A DNA stretch of 37,724 nucleotides from Candidatus Saganbacteria bacterium (GCA_016223245.1 JACRPL010000021.1:1-37724); one strand, 5' to 3'. Positions 21,767 through 30,599 are shown, numbered from the stretch's first letter. The notes: generated by a model from the sequence alone, not told the origin. Numbers and translations: made by a program.

Positions 21767-23436
21767 TGTCCGAAAAAAAGAAAGACCTGCGGACCGCTTT
21801 TGTAAAGTCGGGCCTATTAACAGAAGACCAGGTGAAAAATGCGATCACAGAAGGCAGAACGTCCGGCGAATCCTTAATTTATGTCATATTAAAGAAAAAA
21901 CTGCTCGACGAAAAAGCGCTCCTAAAATTCTTAGAAGACGAAATGGATATACCGCATGTAAACTTGTCGACTTATCTAATTGACCAAAAAATAATCGAAT
22001 CAATCCCTCCGCAGACCGCAAAGAAATATTCGGTGATACCCCTTTTTGTGGTAGAAAATTCATTGTCTATCGCCATGGTCGATCCTTTTAATATCAAGGC
22101 TATCGATGAGATAAGGCAGAAGACAGGGCTTGACGTCCAGGTGATGGCGGCCATGCCGTCCGAAATAAATTCTGCTATTTCACAATATTATGGCGTTGCG
22201 GGAAGCCTTGAAGAGGTTTTGTCGGAAGTCGGAAAACCAGAAGCGAGCGGCGCTGTCCAAAGTATCACTTTGACGGAAGAAGCCCCGATCGCAAAGCTTG
22301 TCAGCCTGCTTTTAGCCCAGGCGATCGAAGAGAGGGCATCTGATATCCACATTGATCCTGAAGAAAACAGGGTGCGGGTAAGGTATAGGATCGACGGAGT
22401 ATTGCATGAATCTTCATCGCCCCCAGCGCACCTCCATTCTTCGATCGCATCGCGCATCAAGGTCATGTCCGGCCTAGATATTGCAGAAACGAGGATCCCG
22501 CAGGACGGACGGTTGAGCTTCGATGTTTCAGGGCGGGAAGTGGATGTACGCGTCTCGACATATCCGACAATTTACGGCGAAGCGGTCGTGATGCGTCTTT
22601 TAGACAAAAAAAGCGCGATGCTTTCATTGAGCGATATCGGTTTTTCCCAAGAATACCTAAAAAAATTTGAAGCTATCGTCCGGCGCCCGTACGGGATCAT
22701 TCTGGTCACGGGGCCGACAGGGTCTGGCAAAACAACAACGCTTTATTCGACATTAAACCATATTAATTCTCCTGAATTGAACATCATGACGATCGAAGAC
22801 CCTGTCGAATACGAGCTTGCAGGAATAAGGCAGGCGCAGGTCAATGTAAAAGCGGGCATGATCTTTTCGAATGCGCTCCGCTCTATGCTAAGGCAGGACC
22901 CTGATGTTATCCTGGTAGGAGAGATAAGGGATTTTGAAACTGCAAGAGTTGCGATCGAGGCCGCGCTTACGGGGCATCTGGTCTTTTCAACGCTTCATAC
23001 AAACGATGCGGCAGGGTCGCTCACGCGGTTGACGGATATGGGCGTTGAGCCGTTTCTGACTTCTTCCGCGACAGCCGCGGTCTTGGCCCAGAGGCTTGTT
23101 CGGAAAATATGCAGTAATTGTAAAGTTGAGATAAAGCTTCCCCAAGCCGAATTAAAAGAATTTGAAGCGATAAAGATCAAGAATCCGGTTTTCTACCATG
23201 GGAAAGGATGCAAGTCATGCCACGAAACAGGTTACCTCGGGCGGACGAGCATTTTTGAAATAATGGAGATGTCAGAAGAGATAAGAGAGCTGGTTGTTGC
23301 GCGCGAATCCACGTCGAAAATAAAAGATGCAGCGATCAAATCCGGGATGAAGACCTTAAGGGAAGACGGATTGCTAAAAGTAGCACAGGGGGTCACGACC
23401 CTTGACGAAGTCCTTCGGGTAACACAACTCGATTAA
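21766..23436 (+). CDS. pilB: Pilus extension / type II secretion ATPase (PilB/GspE)
   Basis: This hexameric cytoplasmic ATPase drives pilin polymerisation. The 556 residues have an N-terminal MshEN-like region (about 10-145), then the motor with Walker A GPTGSGKTTT (316-325), the Asp box, Walker B VILVGEIRD (381-389), a His box (STLHTNDA) and a four-cysteine zinc site (Cys449, 452, 482, 485). The ATG at 21766 overlaps the receiver stop (TGATG) and follows AAGGAAA; a TTG at 21763 is less likely. PilB and GspE are hard to separate by sequence alone; the nearby PilM/N/O set favours a type IV pilus. Confidence 0.93.
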   Translation: MSEKKKDLRTAFVKSGLLTEDQVKNAITEGRTSGESLIYVILKKKLLDEKALLKFLEDEMDIPHVNLSTYLIDQKIIESIPPQTAKKYSVIPLFVVENSLSIAMVDPFNIKAIDEIRQKTGLDVQVMAAMPSEINSAISQYYGVAGSLEEVLSEVGKPEASGAVQSITLTEEAPIAKLVSLLLAQAIEERASDIHIDPEENRVRVRYRIDGVLHESSSPPAHLHSSIASRIKVMSGLDIAETRIPQDGRLSFDVSGREVDVRVSTYPTIYGEAVVMRLLDKKSAMLSLSDIGFSQEYLKKFEAIVRRPYGIILVTGPTGSGKTTTLYSTLNHINSPELNIMTIEDPVEYELAGIRQAQVNVKAGMIFSNALRSMLRQDPDVILVGEIRDFETARVAIEAALTGHLVFSTLHTNDAAGSLTRLTDMGVEPFLTSSATAAVLAQRLVRKICSNCKVEIKLPQAELKEFEAIKIKNPVFYHGKGCKSCHETGYLGRTSIFEIMEMSEEIRELVVARESTSKIKDAAIKSGMKTLREDGLLKVAQGVTTLDEVLRVTQLD

Positions 23437-23443
23437 ATAATAA

Positions 23444-24661
23444 ATGCCAACATTCAATTATAAGGCCAAGGACAAATTCGGCGCCGACGTTAGCGGCGCG
23501 ATGGAAGCGCAGACATCCTTATCCGCCGCTACCCGTTTAAACGAAATGGGATATACGCCGATAACCATTATAAAACAGGAAGCCTCTTTATTTTCCGTGA
23601 TCGAAGGCTTTGCAAGCCGTTTTCAGCCGGTAAGGCAGGACGAAATGATCGTTTTTGTCCGGCAGCTTTCATCTATTCTTGCGGCAGGTGTGCCTCTTTT
23701 GGAGTCACTCACAGCAGTCTACGAGCAGGTGCAAAGCCCAAGGTTTAAAAAAGTGATCTTTGCTTTAAGGCAGGATATAGAAGGGGGATCAAGCTTTTCG
23801 GAAGCGCTCTCGAACCATAAAAATGTATTTTCACAGATGTTCATCTCAATGGTCCATGCGGGCGAACGCGCAGGGATATTGGGAGAAGTGCTCGATAGGC
23901 TGGGGACGCTTTTGGAAAGGGACTTTGATAATGCGCAGAAGATAAAATCCGCAACGCGCTACCCCCTGATAATAATTGCAGCCCTAATAACCGCGTTCAT
24001 AGTTGTTATAACGCTTGTTATCCCAAAATTTTCAGACCTCTACTCAAGCTTTAAGATCGATCTGCCTCTTCCTACAAGAATACTCATCGGATTGAATTAT
24101 TTCATGCTTCATTATTGGATCATTTCAGCCGCAATTATCATGGCCTTTGTTTACTTTTTGAGGAGATTTTTTAGCACGGGATTTGGAAGGATGATGCTCG
24201 ATACTAATGTATTGAAAATACCGGTATTCGGACAACTGTTAAAAAAACTTATCTTGGCGAGGTTCTGCCGGATGCTTGGGGCAATGCTTAAATCAGGCAT
24301 CCCGATAACAGAGGCCCTCACAATTACTGGAGGGACGATCGAAAATCAGCTTCTCGCAAAAGTGGTCGAGGGCGTCAGGCTCGAGGTCATTAAGGGCAGC
24401 GGGCTGTCGGAGCCCATGCGCGAAGCGAAAGTATTCCCTCCGCTTGTAGTGCAAATGGTCGCGATAGGCGAAAAATCAGGGGCGCTTGAATCGATGCTTT
24501 CAAAAGTTGCGGATTATTTTGACCGGGATACGGATTATACGATAAAAAACTTGACCCCTCTTCTTGAACCGTTCCTTATATTGATCCTGGGTATTTTTGT
24601 CCTGGTTTTGGCGTTGGGAGTCTTTTTGCCGATGTGGGACATGATAAAGATCGCAAAGTAG
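23444..24661 (+). CDS. pilC: Pilus inner-membrane platform protein (PilC/GspF)
   Basis: The 405-residue protein has two tandem T2SSF domains (about 65-190 and 265-395), the FVRQLSSILAAGVPLLESL and FCRMLGAMLKSGIPITEAL repeats marking their starts, and three membrane segments (about 165-190, 215-240 and 375-400). It anchors the motor ATPases and guides pilin into the fibre. It starts 7 bases after pilB without a strong ribosome site. The major pilin promoter begins just after its stop. Confidence 0.93.
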   Translation: MPTFNYKAKDKFGADVSGAMEAQTSLSAATRLNEMGYTPITIIKQEASLFSVIEGFASRFQPVRQDEMIVFVRQLSSILAAGVPLLESLTAVYEQVQSPRFKKVIFALRQDIEGGSSFSEALSNHKNVFSQMFISMVHAGERAGILGEVLDRLGTLLERDFDNAQKIKSATRYPLIIIAALITAFIVVITLVIPKFSDLYSSFKIDLPLPTRILIGLNYFMLHYWIISAAIIMAFVYFLRRFFSTGFGRMMLDTNVLKIPVFGQLLKKLILARFCRMLGAMLKSGIPITEALTITGGTIENQLLAKVVEGVRLEVIKGSGLSEPMREAKVFPPLVVQMVAIGEKSGALESMLSKVADYFDRDTDYTIKNLTPLLEPFLILILGIFVLVLALGVFLPMWDMIKIAK

Positions 24662-24662
24662 C

Positions 24663-24690
24663 TTGACAAAAGTTTTAGGCTCTTTATAAT
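24663..24690 (+). promoter_or_regulatory. Consensus promoter of the major pilin
   Basis: TTGACA (24663-24668), a 16-base spacer and TATAAT (24685-24690) match both hexamers exactly. A leader of about 38 bases holds GGGAGGTGA before the ATG at 24735. It is the strongest promoter-plus-ribosome-site pair in the window, as suits an abundant structural protein. Confidence 0.85.
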
Positions 24691-24734
24691 AGCTTGTAGT
24701 AAAAATATAATTAAAAGAAACGGGAGGTGAAAGA

Positions 24735-25115
24735 ATGAAGAAAGGTTTTACGTTAATTGAATTGGTCATGGTTATCGTAATCCTTGGCATTTTAGCCGCA
24801 ATGGTTTTGCCAAGATTTATTGATCTGCAGGCAAAAGCCAAGGACTCGGCCGCAAAAGGGGCATTAGGATCGATACGATCGGCAGTAGCCGTAACATATG
24901 CGAGCAATGCCGCGAACGATGTCACGCCATTGATCCCAGCGGCAATTACAGCTTCGATGTTCCAGGATAGCAGGATCCCTGTCGAGCCTTATTCGAATTC
25001 GAGCGCAATTTCTTTTGTTGCTGATGTTTCAAATATCGCGGCAGGATCGGGCTGGGCATATGATTCGGTAAACGGCAGGGTCTGGATAAATAACTCGCAG
25101 TACACGACTTATTGA
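24735..25115 (+). CDS. pilA: Major type IV pilin / pseudopilin
   Basis: The 126-residue prepilin has a 4-residue leader (MKKG) cut before FTLIEL, with Glu5 present, then the long hydrophobic helix (VMVIVILGILAAMVLPRFIDLQAKA) given here only as its family hallmark in two parts, residues 11-24 and 25-36. The globular part is short and has no cysteine pair. It has its own consensus promoter, a strong ribosome site and its own terminator, which fits high expression as the fibre subunit. A GspG-like major pseudopilin is the alternative. Confidence 0.88.
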   Translation: MKKGFTLIELVMVIVILGILAAMVLPRFIDLQAKAKDSAAKGALGSIRSAVAVTYASNAANDVTPLIPAAITASMFQDSRIPVEPYSNSSAISFVADVSNIAAGSGWAYDSVNGRVWINNSQYTTY

Positions 25116-25132
25116 TTTATAGGCTAAACATC

Positions 25133-25165
25133 ATAAGGCTCCGTTTTGACGGGGCCTTATTTTTT
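25133..25165 (+). terminator. Intrinsic terminator of the major pilin gene
   Basis: ATAAGGCTCCG (25133-25143) pairs with CGGGGCCTTAT (25150-25160) in an 11-bp stem with one T-G wobble, loop TTTTGA, followed by TTTTTT (25160-25165). It separates the pilin message from the glycan genes. Confidence 0.85.
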
Positions 25166-25173
25166 GGTATAAT
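25146..25173 (+). promoter_or_regulatory. Promoter inside the pilin terminator
   Basis: TTGACG (25146-25151) lies in the loop and 3' arm of the terminator. A 16-base spacer leads to TG-G-TATAAT (hexamer 25168-25173). The predicted start near 25180 is 2 to 5 bases before the GTG/ATG of the YfhO-like gene. Confidence 0.65.
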
Positions 25174-25184
25174 CCGAACAAGTG

Positions 25185-27479
25185 ATGAAAAAAAATATTT
25201 GGCCCTTTATTGCTTTCTTTATTGTGACGGCCGTTTTTTTCTTCAGGTTTTTGGACGGGGCCGAAGTCTTCGCGTTTAAGGACCTATCCAGGTATTTTTA
25301 TCCCTTAAGGCATTTGATGGTGGATCAAGTGCGATCCGGCCATTTGCCGCTTTGGAACCCCTATGTATTTTGCGGCATGCCATTGCTTGCGACGCTTCAA
25401 ACATGCTTTTTTTATCCGTTAAGCATAATTTACTATTTATTGCCTTTTGATCTTGCTTTCAATTACTATATTGTCATCCATTACTTCTTAGCCGCTTGCT
25501 TCATGTATCTCTTGATGAAGCATTACAAGGCTTCAAATGTTTCTGCGTTCTTTTCGGGCATTATTTTCGCTTTTTCCGGATACCTTTTATCAGTCGCCAA
25601 CATGAACACATCGCTTTCGTCCGTCATTTGGCTGCCGCTTGTTATATTGTTTTGGGATAAGGCAATAAATCCACCCCCTCTCATTCTCCCCCTTGATAAG
25701 GGGGAAATGTCCCGAAGGGACAGTGGGGGTGTTTTGAATTTCGGATTTCTGATTTCGGTACTCTCCCTTATGTTCCTGGGCGGAGAACCTACTATTATAT
25801 ATATGACTCTCTGGCTAATGCTGTTCTACGGCCTATCTTTTTCAAAAGATTACTTCAAAGTAATAAAAACTCTCATTATCGCAGGTTTAATAACGATCGG
25901 TGTTGTTTCGATACAATTTATTCCATTCGCCGAGTTGGTCTTGCATTCTGATAGGACAACATTGACCCAATTCAGCCTGGTATCAATGAGATCTCTTCCT
26001 CCAAGGGAGATCGTGAATTTTATCCTGCCTTTTTTTTACGGGAATCTCTTGAGGCCTGGAAGTTATGTAGAAAGCATCTTAGGGAACCACAACCAGGATT
26101 GGCTTATTTCAACATACATCGGGTTTATTCCTCTCATGTTCGCATTTATCGGCATATTAAATAAAGGGGGAAAAAGCAAGTTTTATCTTGCTTCGGCGGC
26201 TTTTTCTATCCTAATGGCATTCGGCAGCTATACTCCTCTATATCATCTCCTTTACTGCATAACCCCCGGCATATCAATGATCCGCTTCCCCGTAAAATAT
26301 CTTTTTATCGCATTTTTTTCGGTCTCGATCCTTTCGGGCTTCGGATTTGAATATGTGAAACAAAAGTTCCAGGACAAGAAATGGCTTTTTAATGCATCAA
26401 TTATATTGGGTGCGGCTTTTATTTTGCTTTCGTTCGGGTATTTTGCGCTAATAAAAGGGCAATCGAGGATAATGCTGTATTATTATACTAAGCATAAAAG
26501 CCTGCCGCCGTTCATTATTGAGCAGATACTCTTGAACATAAAGTTCAATCTGGTCAGTTTTTCGAATTTATGCCTGGTTGTTTTTTTGTCGGCGTTTTCA
26601 TTTTACGCGGCCTACAAAGGATTTTTAAGGAAAAGCTTCTTTTTTCTGCTGATAATAGGCGTTTGCCTGCTTGATCTTTTTTCTGTCAACTCCTCGCTTA
26701 ATTTCCCGTGCGACAAGTCAGTGTATGAGAAAATAACCCCAAATATCAAGCTATTGGCTGCAGATCCAGGGATTTTCCGCTTTTATTATTCCCCAAGCTT
26801 TGAAGCTTTCAATCGTATGGTTTATGGGGTTGATTTTGACAAGGGCCTGATCGAATCAAAAGACCGGCTGGTTGCGAATAAAATGATGCCATATAAATTA
26901 TCCGATTTTTACGGATATGAATCGATCCTCCTTAGCGATTATAGGAATTATGCGGTTTCTTCATGGAAAGACCTGCTCTCAAAGGACAGGAGGGTGCTCG
27001 ATTCTTTAAATATAAAATATATTATCGAAAAAAACCCTTTGGATTTTCCAAATTTGAAGCTGTTGAACCGTACGGAGTATTTTTTTGGCCGCGCATATTT
27101 ACATGAAAACCTGGAATATTTGCCTCGGGCATTCGCGGCAGATTCCCCCGATTTTATTTCTGGAAAAGGCATAAATGCTTCTGCGGCAAAGATACTTGAA
27201 TATAAAGACCAGAGCCTAAAAGTGAGAACATCATCCAAAAAGCCGGCATATCTGCTTTTAAGCGATACATATTATCCCGGCTGGAAAGCAACAGTTGACG
27301 GCAAGGAAGCTGAAATAAAGAAGGCTAGGCCGATTTTTAGGGCGGTAAAGATCCCAGCCGGCGAACATATTGTGCGGTTTTATTATGATCCGTTTTCGCT
27401 TAAACTTGGCGCGCTTGTTAGTTTGATTGCAATTTCCGGATTGATATTCTTTATGATAAAAAAAGGAAGGCGCAATTGA
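25185..27479 (+). CDS. YfhO-family multispanning membrane protein
   Basis: The product of about 764 residues has many membrane spans and a C-terminal periplasmic domain with the YfhO hallmark LLSDTYYPGWKATVDGKE. YfhO proteins have a GT-C-like fold and are linked to glycosylation of cell-wall polymers or lipids. Residues about 163-185 are encoded by an in-frame palindromic repeat (25671-25731) inserted in a loop between spans. No ribosome site is present; starts are GTG 25182 or ATG 25185, and the promoter predicts a nearly leaderless message. The stop overlaps the TTG start of the next gene. Position between pilin genes suggests pilin or envelope glycosylation. Confidence 0.85.
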   Translation: MKKNIWPFIAFFIVTAVFFFRFLDGAEVFAFKDLSRYFYPLRHLMVDQVRSGHLPLWNPYVFCGMPLLATLQTCFFYPLSIIYYLLPFDLAFNYYIVIHYFLAACFMYLLMKHYKASNVSAFFSGIIFAFSGYLLSVANMNTSLSSVIWLPLVILFWDKAINPPPLILPLDKGEMSRRDSGGVLNFGFLISVLSLMFLGGEPTIIYMTLWLMLFYGLSFSKDYFKVIKTLIIAGLITIGVVSIQFIPFAELVLHSDRTTLTQFSLVSMRSLPPREIVNFILPFFYGNLLRPGSYVESILGNHNQDWLISTYIGFIPLMFAFIGILNKGGKSKFYLASAAFSILMAFGSYTPLYHLLYCITPGISMIRFPVKYLFIAFFSVSILSGFGFEYVKQKFQDKKWLFNASIILGAAFILLSFGYFALIKGQSRIMLYYYTKHKSLPPFIIEQILLNIKFNLVSFSNLCLVVFLSAFSFYAAYKGFLRKSFFFLLIIGVCLLDLFSVNSSLNFPCDKSVYEKITPNIKLLAADPGIFRFYYSPSFEAFNRMVYGVDFDKGLIESKDRLVANKMMPYKLSDFYGYESILLSDYRNYAVSSWKDLLSKDRRVLDSLNIKYIIEKNPLDFPNLKLLNRTEYFFGRAYLHENLEYLPRAFAADSPDFISGKGINASAAKILEYKDQSLKVRTSSKKPAYLLLSDTYYPGWKATVDGKEAEIKKARPIFRAVKIPAGEHIVRFYYDPFSLKLGALVSLIAISGLIFFMIKKGRRN
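25671..25731. repeat. Composite palindromic repeat inside the YfhO gene
   Basis: Two perfect hairpins, CCCCCTT-GAT-AAGGGGG (25688-25704) and TGTCCC-GAA-GGGACA (25708-25722), are enclosed by ACCCCC (25673-25678) and GGGGGT (25725-25730). It is read in frame and adds about 20 polar, Pro/Arg/Asp-rich residues to a hydrophobic protein. Confidence 0.75.
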
Positions 27480-28945
27480 AAAAAACAATAATATTTTTGT
27501 TGCTTATTTTGAGCCTGCATGTTGCGTTAAGGATACCTTTCCTAAATGTCCCGCTTGAGCGCGATGAGGGAGCATACGGATATGTCGCGCAAAGGATCCT
27601 AGCGGGGGACGCTATGTATAAAGATGCAGTCGACCATAAGCCCCCGCTTATTTACTTTATTTATGCGTCATTCATAAAATTATTTGGAAGCTCAATACTG
27701 GCAATAAGGCTGCCAACGCTTTTATATTCGCTCTTAACCACTCTTGCGATATTTCTTGTCGGAAGATTATGGGTGTCAGAGAGCTTGGGGACTTTGGCGG
27801 CTTTCCTGTATGCTTTATTTTCTGGCGGGCCGCTAATACAAGGATCGACATCGAATACAGAAACTTTTATGGTTTTGCCGCTTGTTCTGGCAGTATTATT
27901 TTTTCTGAAATATAAACGGAAAGAAAATTTATGGCTTTTGTTTATATCGGGCTTATTCTCTGGGATCGCGATCTTAATTAAGCAAGGCGCTATTTTGAAT
28001 TTTTTTGTGTTGTTTTGTTTTATATTTATTCTAAATGATAATGACTATCATTATCAAAATGTGCATTTTAATATAAAAAATATTAAAAGAGCATTCTTAT
28101 TACTTTCGGGTTTCCTCGTTTTTCCGATCTTAGTTGCAATTTTTCTGTTTCTTTCGAGCAACCTAAAGGACGCCATATTCTGCAATATTTTCTTGAACAA
28201 GGAATATGCGGCTTCATTTAGAGGCGGATTGATTGCGAACCTGTCCTACGGTTTTCAGGCCTTAAGAAGCCAAATGGAACTTGAGAACGGACCTCTATGG
28301 TTGCTTTCTATCGCCAGCATTTTCTTTATTGTCAAAAAAGACAGATCGCATACAAACAATCTTGTTCTATTTTGGTTGATCGTCCCGTTTATCGGTGTTT
28401 TTCTGACCGGGAGATATTTTGGCCATTATTTTATCCATTTTATGCCGGGACTTTGTTTATTGTCCGCGTATTCTATTTTAAAAATAAAAGAGAATATCAA
28501 CTATTATTCTAAAGCTGCGATCTTGGTAATACTTTTGTTCTTGTCAATTAATATCGCGGCATTCCAATATCCGTTCTATCTAAAATATTCAAAAGATGAG
28601 ATATCAACAAGCGAATACAGGAGCCGGGAGTTCGTTGCTTCTTTCTATGCGGCGGAAGAATTAAAGAAAAGTTTGAAGCCAGGCGATAATATCCTCGTAT
28701 GGTCAGCCAACCCCGAAATATATTTTTATTTGGGCAAGAAGTCGCCGACAAAGTATTTCAACTATCTGCCTTGGATGCAAAAAGCCGAAAGAGACGATGA
28801 GATCTTAAAAAATATTATCAACTCAAAGCCGGACTATATTGTTAGGGAGCCATTTTCCGCGCCAAACAAGGCATTAGACGGCCTCCTTTCAAAAATTTAT
28901 TCGCCTTACATGCGAGTAGACAATGTCCTTGTTTATAAACTATAA
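27476..28945 (+). CDS. GT39/ArnT-like membrane glycosyltransferase
   Basis: The 489-residue protein starts with a membrane anchor followed by the acidic first-loop motif ERDEGAYGY (about 22-30), characteristic of the PMT/ArnT (GT-C) family, then HKPPLIYF and about ten further spans with a C-terminal soluble tail. Such enzymes move a sugar from a polyprenyl-phosphate carrier to protein or lipid outside the membrane. The start is TTG at 27476, overlapping the previous stop by 4 bases, with GGAAGG upstream. The GT2 enzyme encoded next could make its donor. The acceptor is unknown. Confidence 0.85.
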   Translation: MKKTIIFLLLILSLHVALRIPFLNVPLERDEGAYGYVAQRILAGDAMYKDAVDHKPPLIYFIYASFIKLFGSSILAIRLPTLLYSLLTTLAIFLVGRLWVSESLGTLAAFLYALFSGGPLIQGSTSNTETFMVLPLVLAVLFFLKYKRKENLWLLFISGLFSGIAILIKQGAILNFFVLFCFIFILNDNDYHYQNVHFNIKNIKRAFLLLSGFLVFPILVAIFLFLSSNLKDAIFCNIFLNKEYAASFRGGLIANLSYGFQALRSQMELENGPLWLLSIASIFFIVKKDRSHTNNLVLFWLIVPFIGVFLTGRYFGHYFIHFMPGLCLLSAYSILKIKENINYYSKAAILVILLFLSINIAAFQYPFYLKYSKDEISTSEYRSREFVASFYAAEELKKSLKPGDNILVWSANPEIYFYLGKKSPTKYFNYLPWMQKAERDDEILKNIINSKPDYIVREPFSAPNKALDGLLSKIYSPYMRVDNVLVYKL

Positions 28946-28946
28946 T
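28917..28946 (+). promoter_or_regulatory. Promoter of the GT2 gene
   Basis: TAGACA (28917-28922), an 18-base spacer and TATAAT (28941-28946) predict a start near 28953, one base before the ATG. The -10 box overlaps the stop codon of the preceding gene. Confidence 0.55.
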
Positions 28947-28953
28947 AAATGAG

Positions 28954-29664
28954 ATGAATCCAAAGATTATTGTCGTCATGCCGGCGTATAATGCCGAAAA
29001 AACCCTTGAGAAAACCTTTAACGATATCCCAAAAGAGTGGGCGGGTGAGGTGATCCTAGGCGATGACTGCTCAAAAGACGGCACTATAAAGCTCGCTTCC
29101 AAGTTAGGGATCCATTCAATAAGGACGCCGCGCAATTTGGGATACGGCGGCAACCAAAAAATGCTTTACCGCGAAGCCCTCGCCCATGGCGCGGACATTG
29201 TCGTTATGCTCCATCCCGATTGGCAGTATGATGCGACAAAGATCCCTGAAATGGTAAAGCCCATCATAAACAAAGAAAAAGATATCATGCTGGGATCGCG
29301 CGTTCTGGGCGGCGGTATGAACACTTTGGCGGGTGGGATGCCCATTTGGAAATATATTTCAAATGTCTTTTTGACATTATGCGAAAATTTGACATTCAGG
29401 CTTGGGCTTTCAGAATATCATACGGGGTTTAGGGCATACTCAAGATACGCCTTGGAATCGGTCGATTTCGCAAATAATTCCGATGATTTTGTTTTTGATA
29501 CCGAATTGTTGGCAAAAGCCGCGAGGGTAAAACTTTCTGTCGGCGAGATCCCTGTTCCCTGCAGGTATTTTCCCGAAGCGTCTTCGGTTGATTTTTTAAG
29601 AAGCACAACTTACGGGCTTCAAACTCTCTGGGTTTGCATGAAATATTTGTTGAAAATTATCTGA
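28954..29664 (+). CDS. GT2 polyprenyl-phosphate sugar synthase (DPM1-like)
   Basis: The 236-residue GT-A enzyme has VVMPAYNAEKTLEKT near the start, the nucleotide-sugar aspartates GDDCSKDGT (about 37-45), RNLGYGGNQ, and LHPDWQYD in place of the usual DADxQ stretch, followed by GSR and HTGFRAYSR. The family transfers mannose or glucose from a nucleotide sugar to a polyprenyl phosphate. It lacks the C-terminal membrane segments of some homologues. No ribosome site precedes the ATG, and a leaderless transcript is predicted. It lies between a GT39 gene and minor pilin genes. Confidence 0.85.
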   Translation: MNPKIIVVMPAYNAEKTLEKTFNDIPKEWAGEVILGDDCSKDGTIKLASKLGIHSIRTPRNLGYGGNQKMLYREALAHGADIVVMLHPDWQYDATKIPEMVKPIINKEKDIMLGSRVLGGGMNTLAGGMPIWKYISNVFLTLCENLTFRLGLSEYHTGFRAYSRYALESVDFANNSDDFVFDTELLAKAARVKLSVGEIPVPCRYFPEASSVDFLRSTTYGLQTLWVCMKYLLKII

Positions 29665-29678
29665 TCTCCGGCTAGAAT
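29650..29678 (+). promoter_or_regulatory. Promoter of the minor pilin operon
   Basis: TTGAAA (29650-29655), a 17-base spacer and TAGAAT (29673-29678) predict a start at about 29685. This is one base before the second in-frame ATG (29686) and downstream of the first (29677), which decides the start of the gene. Confidence 0.6.
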
Positions 29679-29685
29679 GCTCAAT

Positions 29686-30192
29686 ATGAGCAGAAAAGCC
29701 CGCGGTTTCACAATGATCGAATTGGTCGTTGTGATCGCAATCCTTGCGCTTGTAGTTTTAGGGTCATCGCTGTACACAAACTTTATAAACAGCATAAAAA
29801 TAGACGGAGCCGCAAGCAAGCTGGCGGCGGACATCAGATATGCGCAGAGCATGTCTATGAGCACGGCAACATGGTATGGCGTAAGTATAGAGGCAAATCC
29901 TCAAAATCGTTATATGATTTATTCTACAACCGGGATTGCCGATTCAATAATTGAAGATCCAGCGCGCTTTGGAAGCAATTTTATCGTAAATACTTTGCAG
30001 GATTTTAATGCGTCTATTTCTTCGGTAAATATTGGCGGAGGGAGAAAAGTCGAGTTCAGCCCGCTTGGCGCGCCTTATTCCGACAAGCTCGGCCAATTGA
30101 TCACGGCCGAAGGGATAATATCTCTTATGTCCGGCTCTTACTCAAAAACTGTAAGGATCACTCCAAATACGGGACGAGTTAATATACAATGA
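29686..30192 (+). CDS. Minor pseudopilin, FimT/GspH type
   Basis: The prepilin leader MSRKARG is cut before FTMIEL (Glu5 present), followed by a hydrophobic helix and a beta-rich body of the GspH/FimT kind (KLAADIRYAQSMSMS after the helix is typical). About 168 residues. Start 29686 is preferred over 29677 because the promoter predicts a transcript that begins at 29685. The stop overlaps the next start (ATGA). Minor pilins of this kind prime the assembly of the fibre. Confidence 0.85.
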   Translation: MSRKARGFTMIELVVVIAILALVVLGSSLYTNFINSIKIDGAASKLAADIRYAQSMSMSTATWYGVSIEANPQNRYMIYSTTGIADSIIEDPARFGSNFIVNTLQDFNASISSVNIGGGRKVEFSPLGAPYSDKLGQLITAEGIISLMSGSYSKTVRITPNTGRVNIQ

Positions 30193-30599
30193 ATAAGAGA
30201 GCCGCGCCTGCCGGCAGACAGGGATTTACATTAATTGAGCTTATTATTTCCATTGTTGTGGTCTCGATCTCGTTTTATGCCGTAATTTCCCTGTTCATTT
30301 CTGTCGCCCCAAAAAGCATCAACGTCGAAAGTTGGTCAAAAGCTGCGTTTCTTGCAAACAGGGTGCTTGAAGAGACCGTTGCAAAAGATTTCAACAATAT
30401 TTCATCTGTTGCCGCAACTAGCTTTGCATCGCCCTTTAGCAATTTTGAGTTCCAGATAACGGTTGATTATGTTACGACATCCGAGCCTGATGTCGTGTCG
30501 GCCCAAGCTACTCCCTATAAGAGGGTTAAAGTCAGGGTTTGGGGCGGGATCGGGGCCCAAGCCGAACTTGTCAATTTGGTGACGAATTATGGTTTCTAA
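30189..30599 (+). CDS. Minor pilin, PilV/GspI type
   Basis: The 136-residue prepilin has the leader MNKRAAPAGRQG cut before FTLIEL. Residues 7-12 (PAGRQG) are encoded by a palindromic repeat (CTGCCGGCAG, 30208-30217), so the Gly at the cleavage site comes from, or abuts, the repeat. The hydrophobic helix and small body follow. SWSKAAFLANRVLEE resembles the PilV/GspI segment after the helix. It overlaps its neighbours by 4 and 11 bases. Confidence 0.82.
   Translation: MNKRAAPAGRQGFTLIELIISIVVVSISFYAVISLFISVAPKSINVESWSKAAFLANRVLEETVAKDFNNISSVAATSFASPFSNFEFQITVDYVTTSEPDVVSAQATPYKRVKVRVWGGIGAQAELVNLVTNYGF
30207..30222. repeat. Palindromic repeat at prepilin cleavage site, copy 1
   Basis: CCTGCCGGCAGACAGG is a variant of the CCTGCCGGCAGGCAGG unit, with a perfect 10-base core (30208-30217). 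It is read as PAGRQG in the PilV-like gene. Confidence 0.75.

Noticed and set aside
24500-24925. 141-codon open frame on the minus strand
   Set aside because: It lies opposite the pilC end, the pilin promoter and the pilin gene, all well supported.
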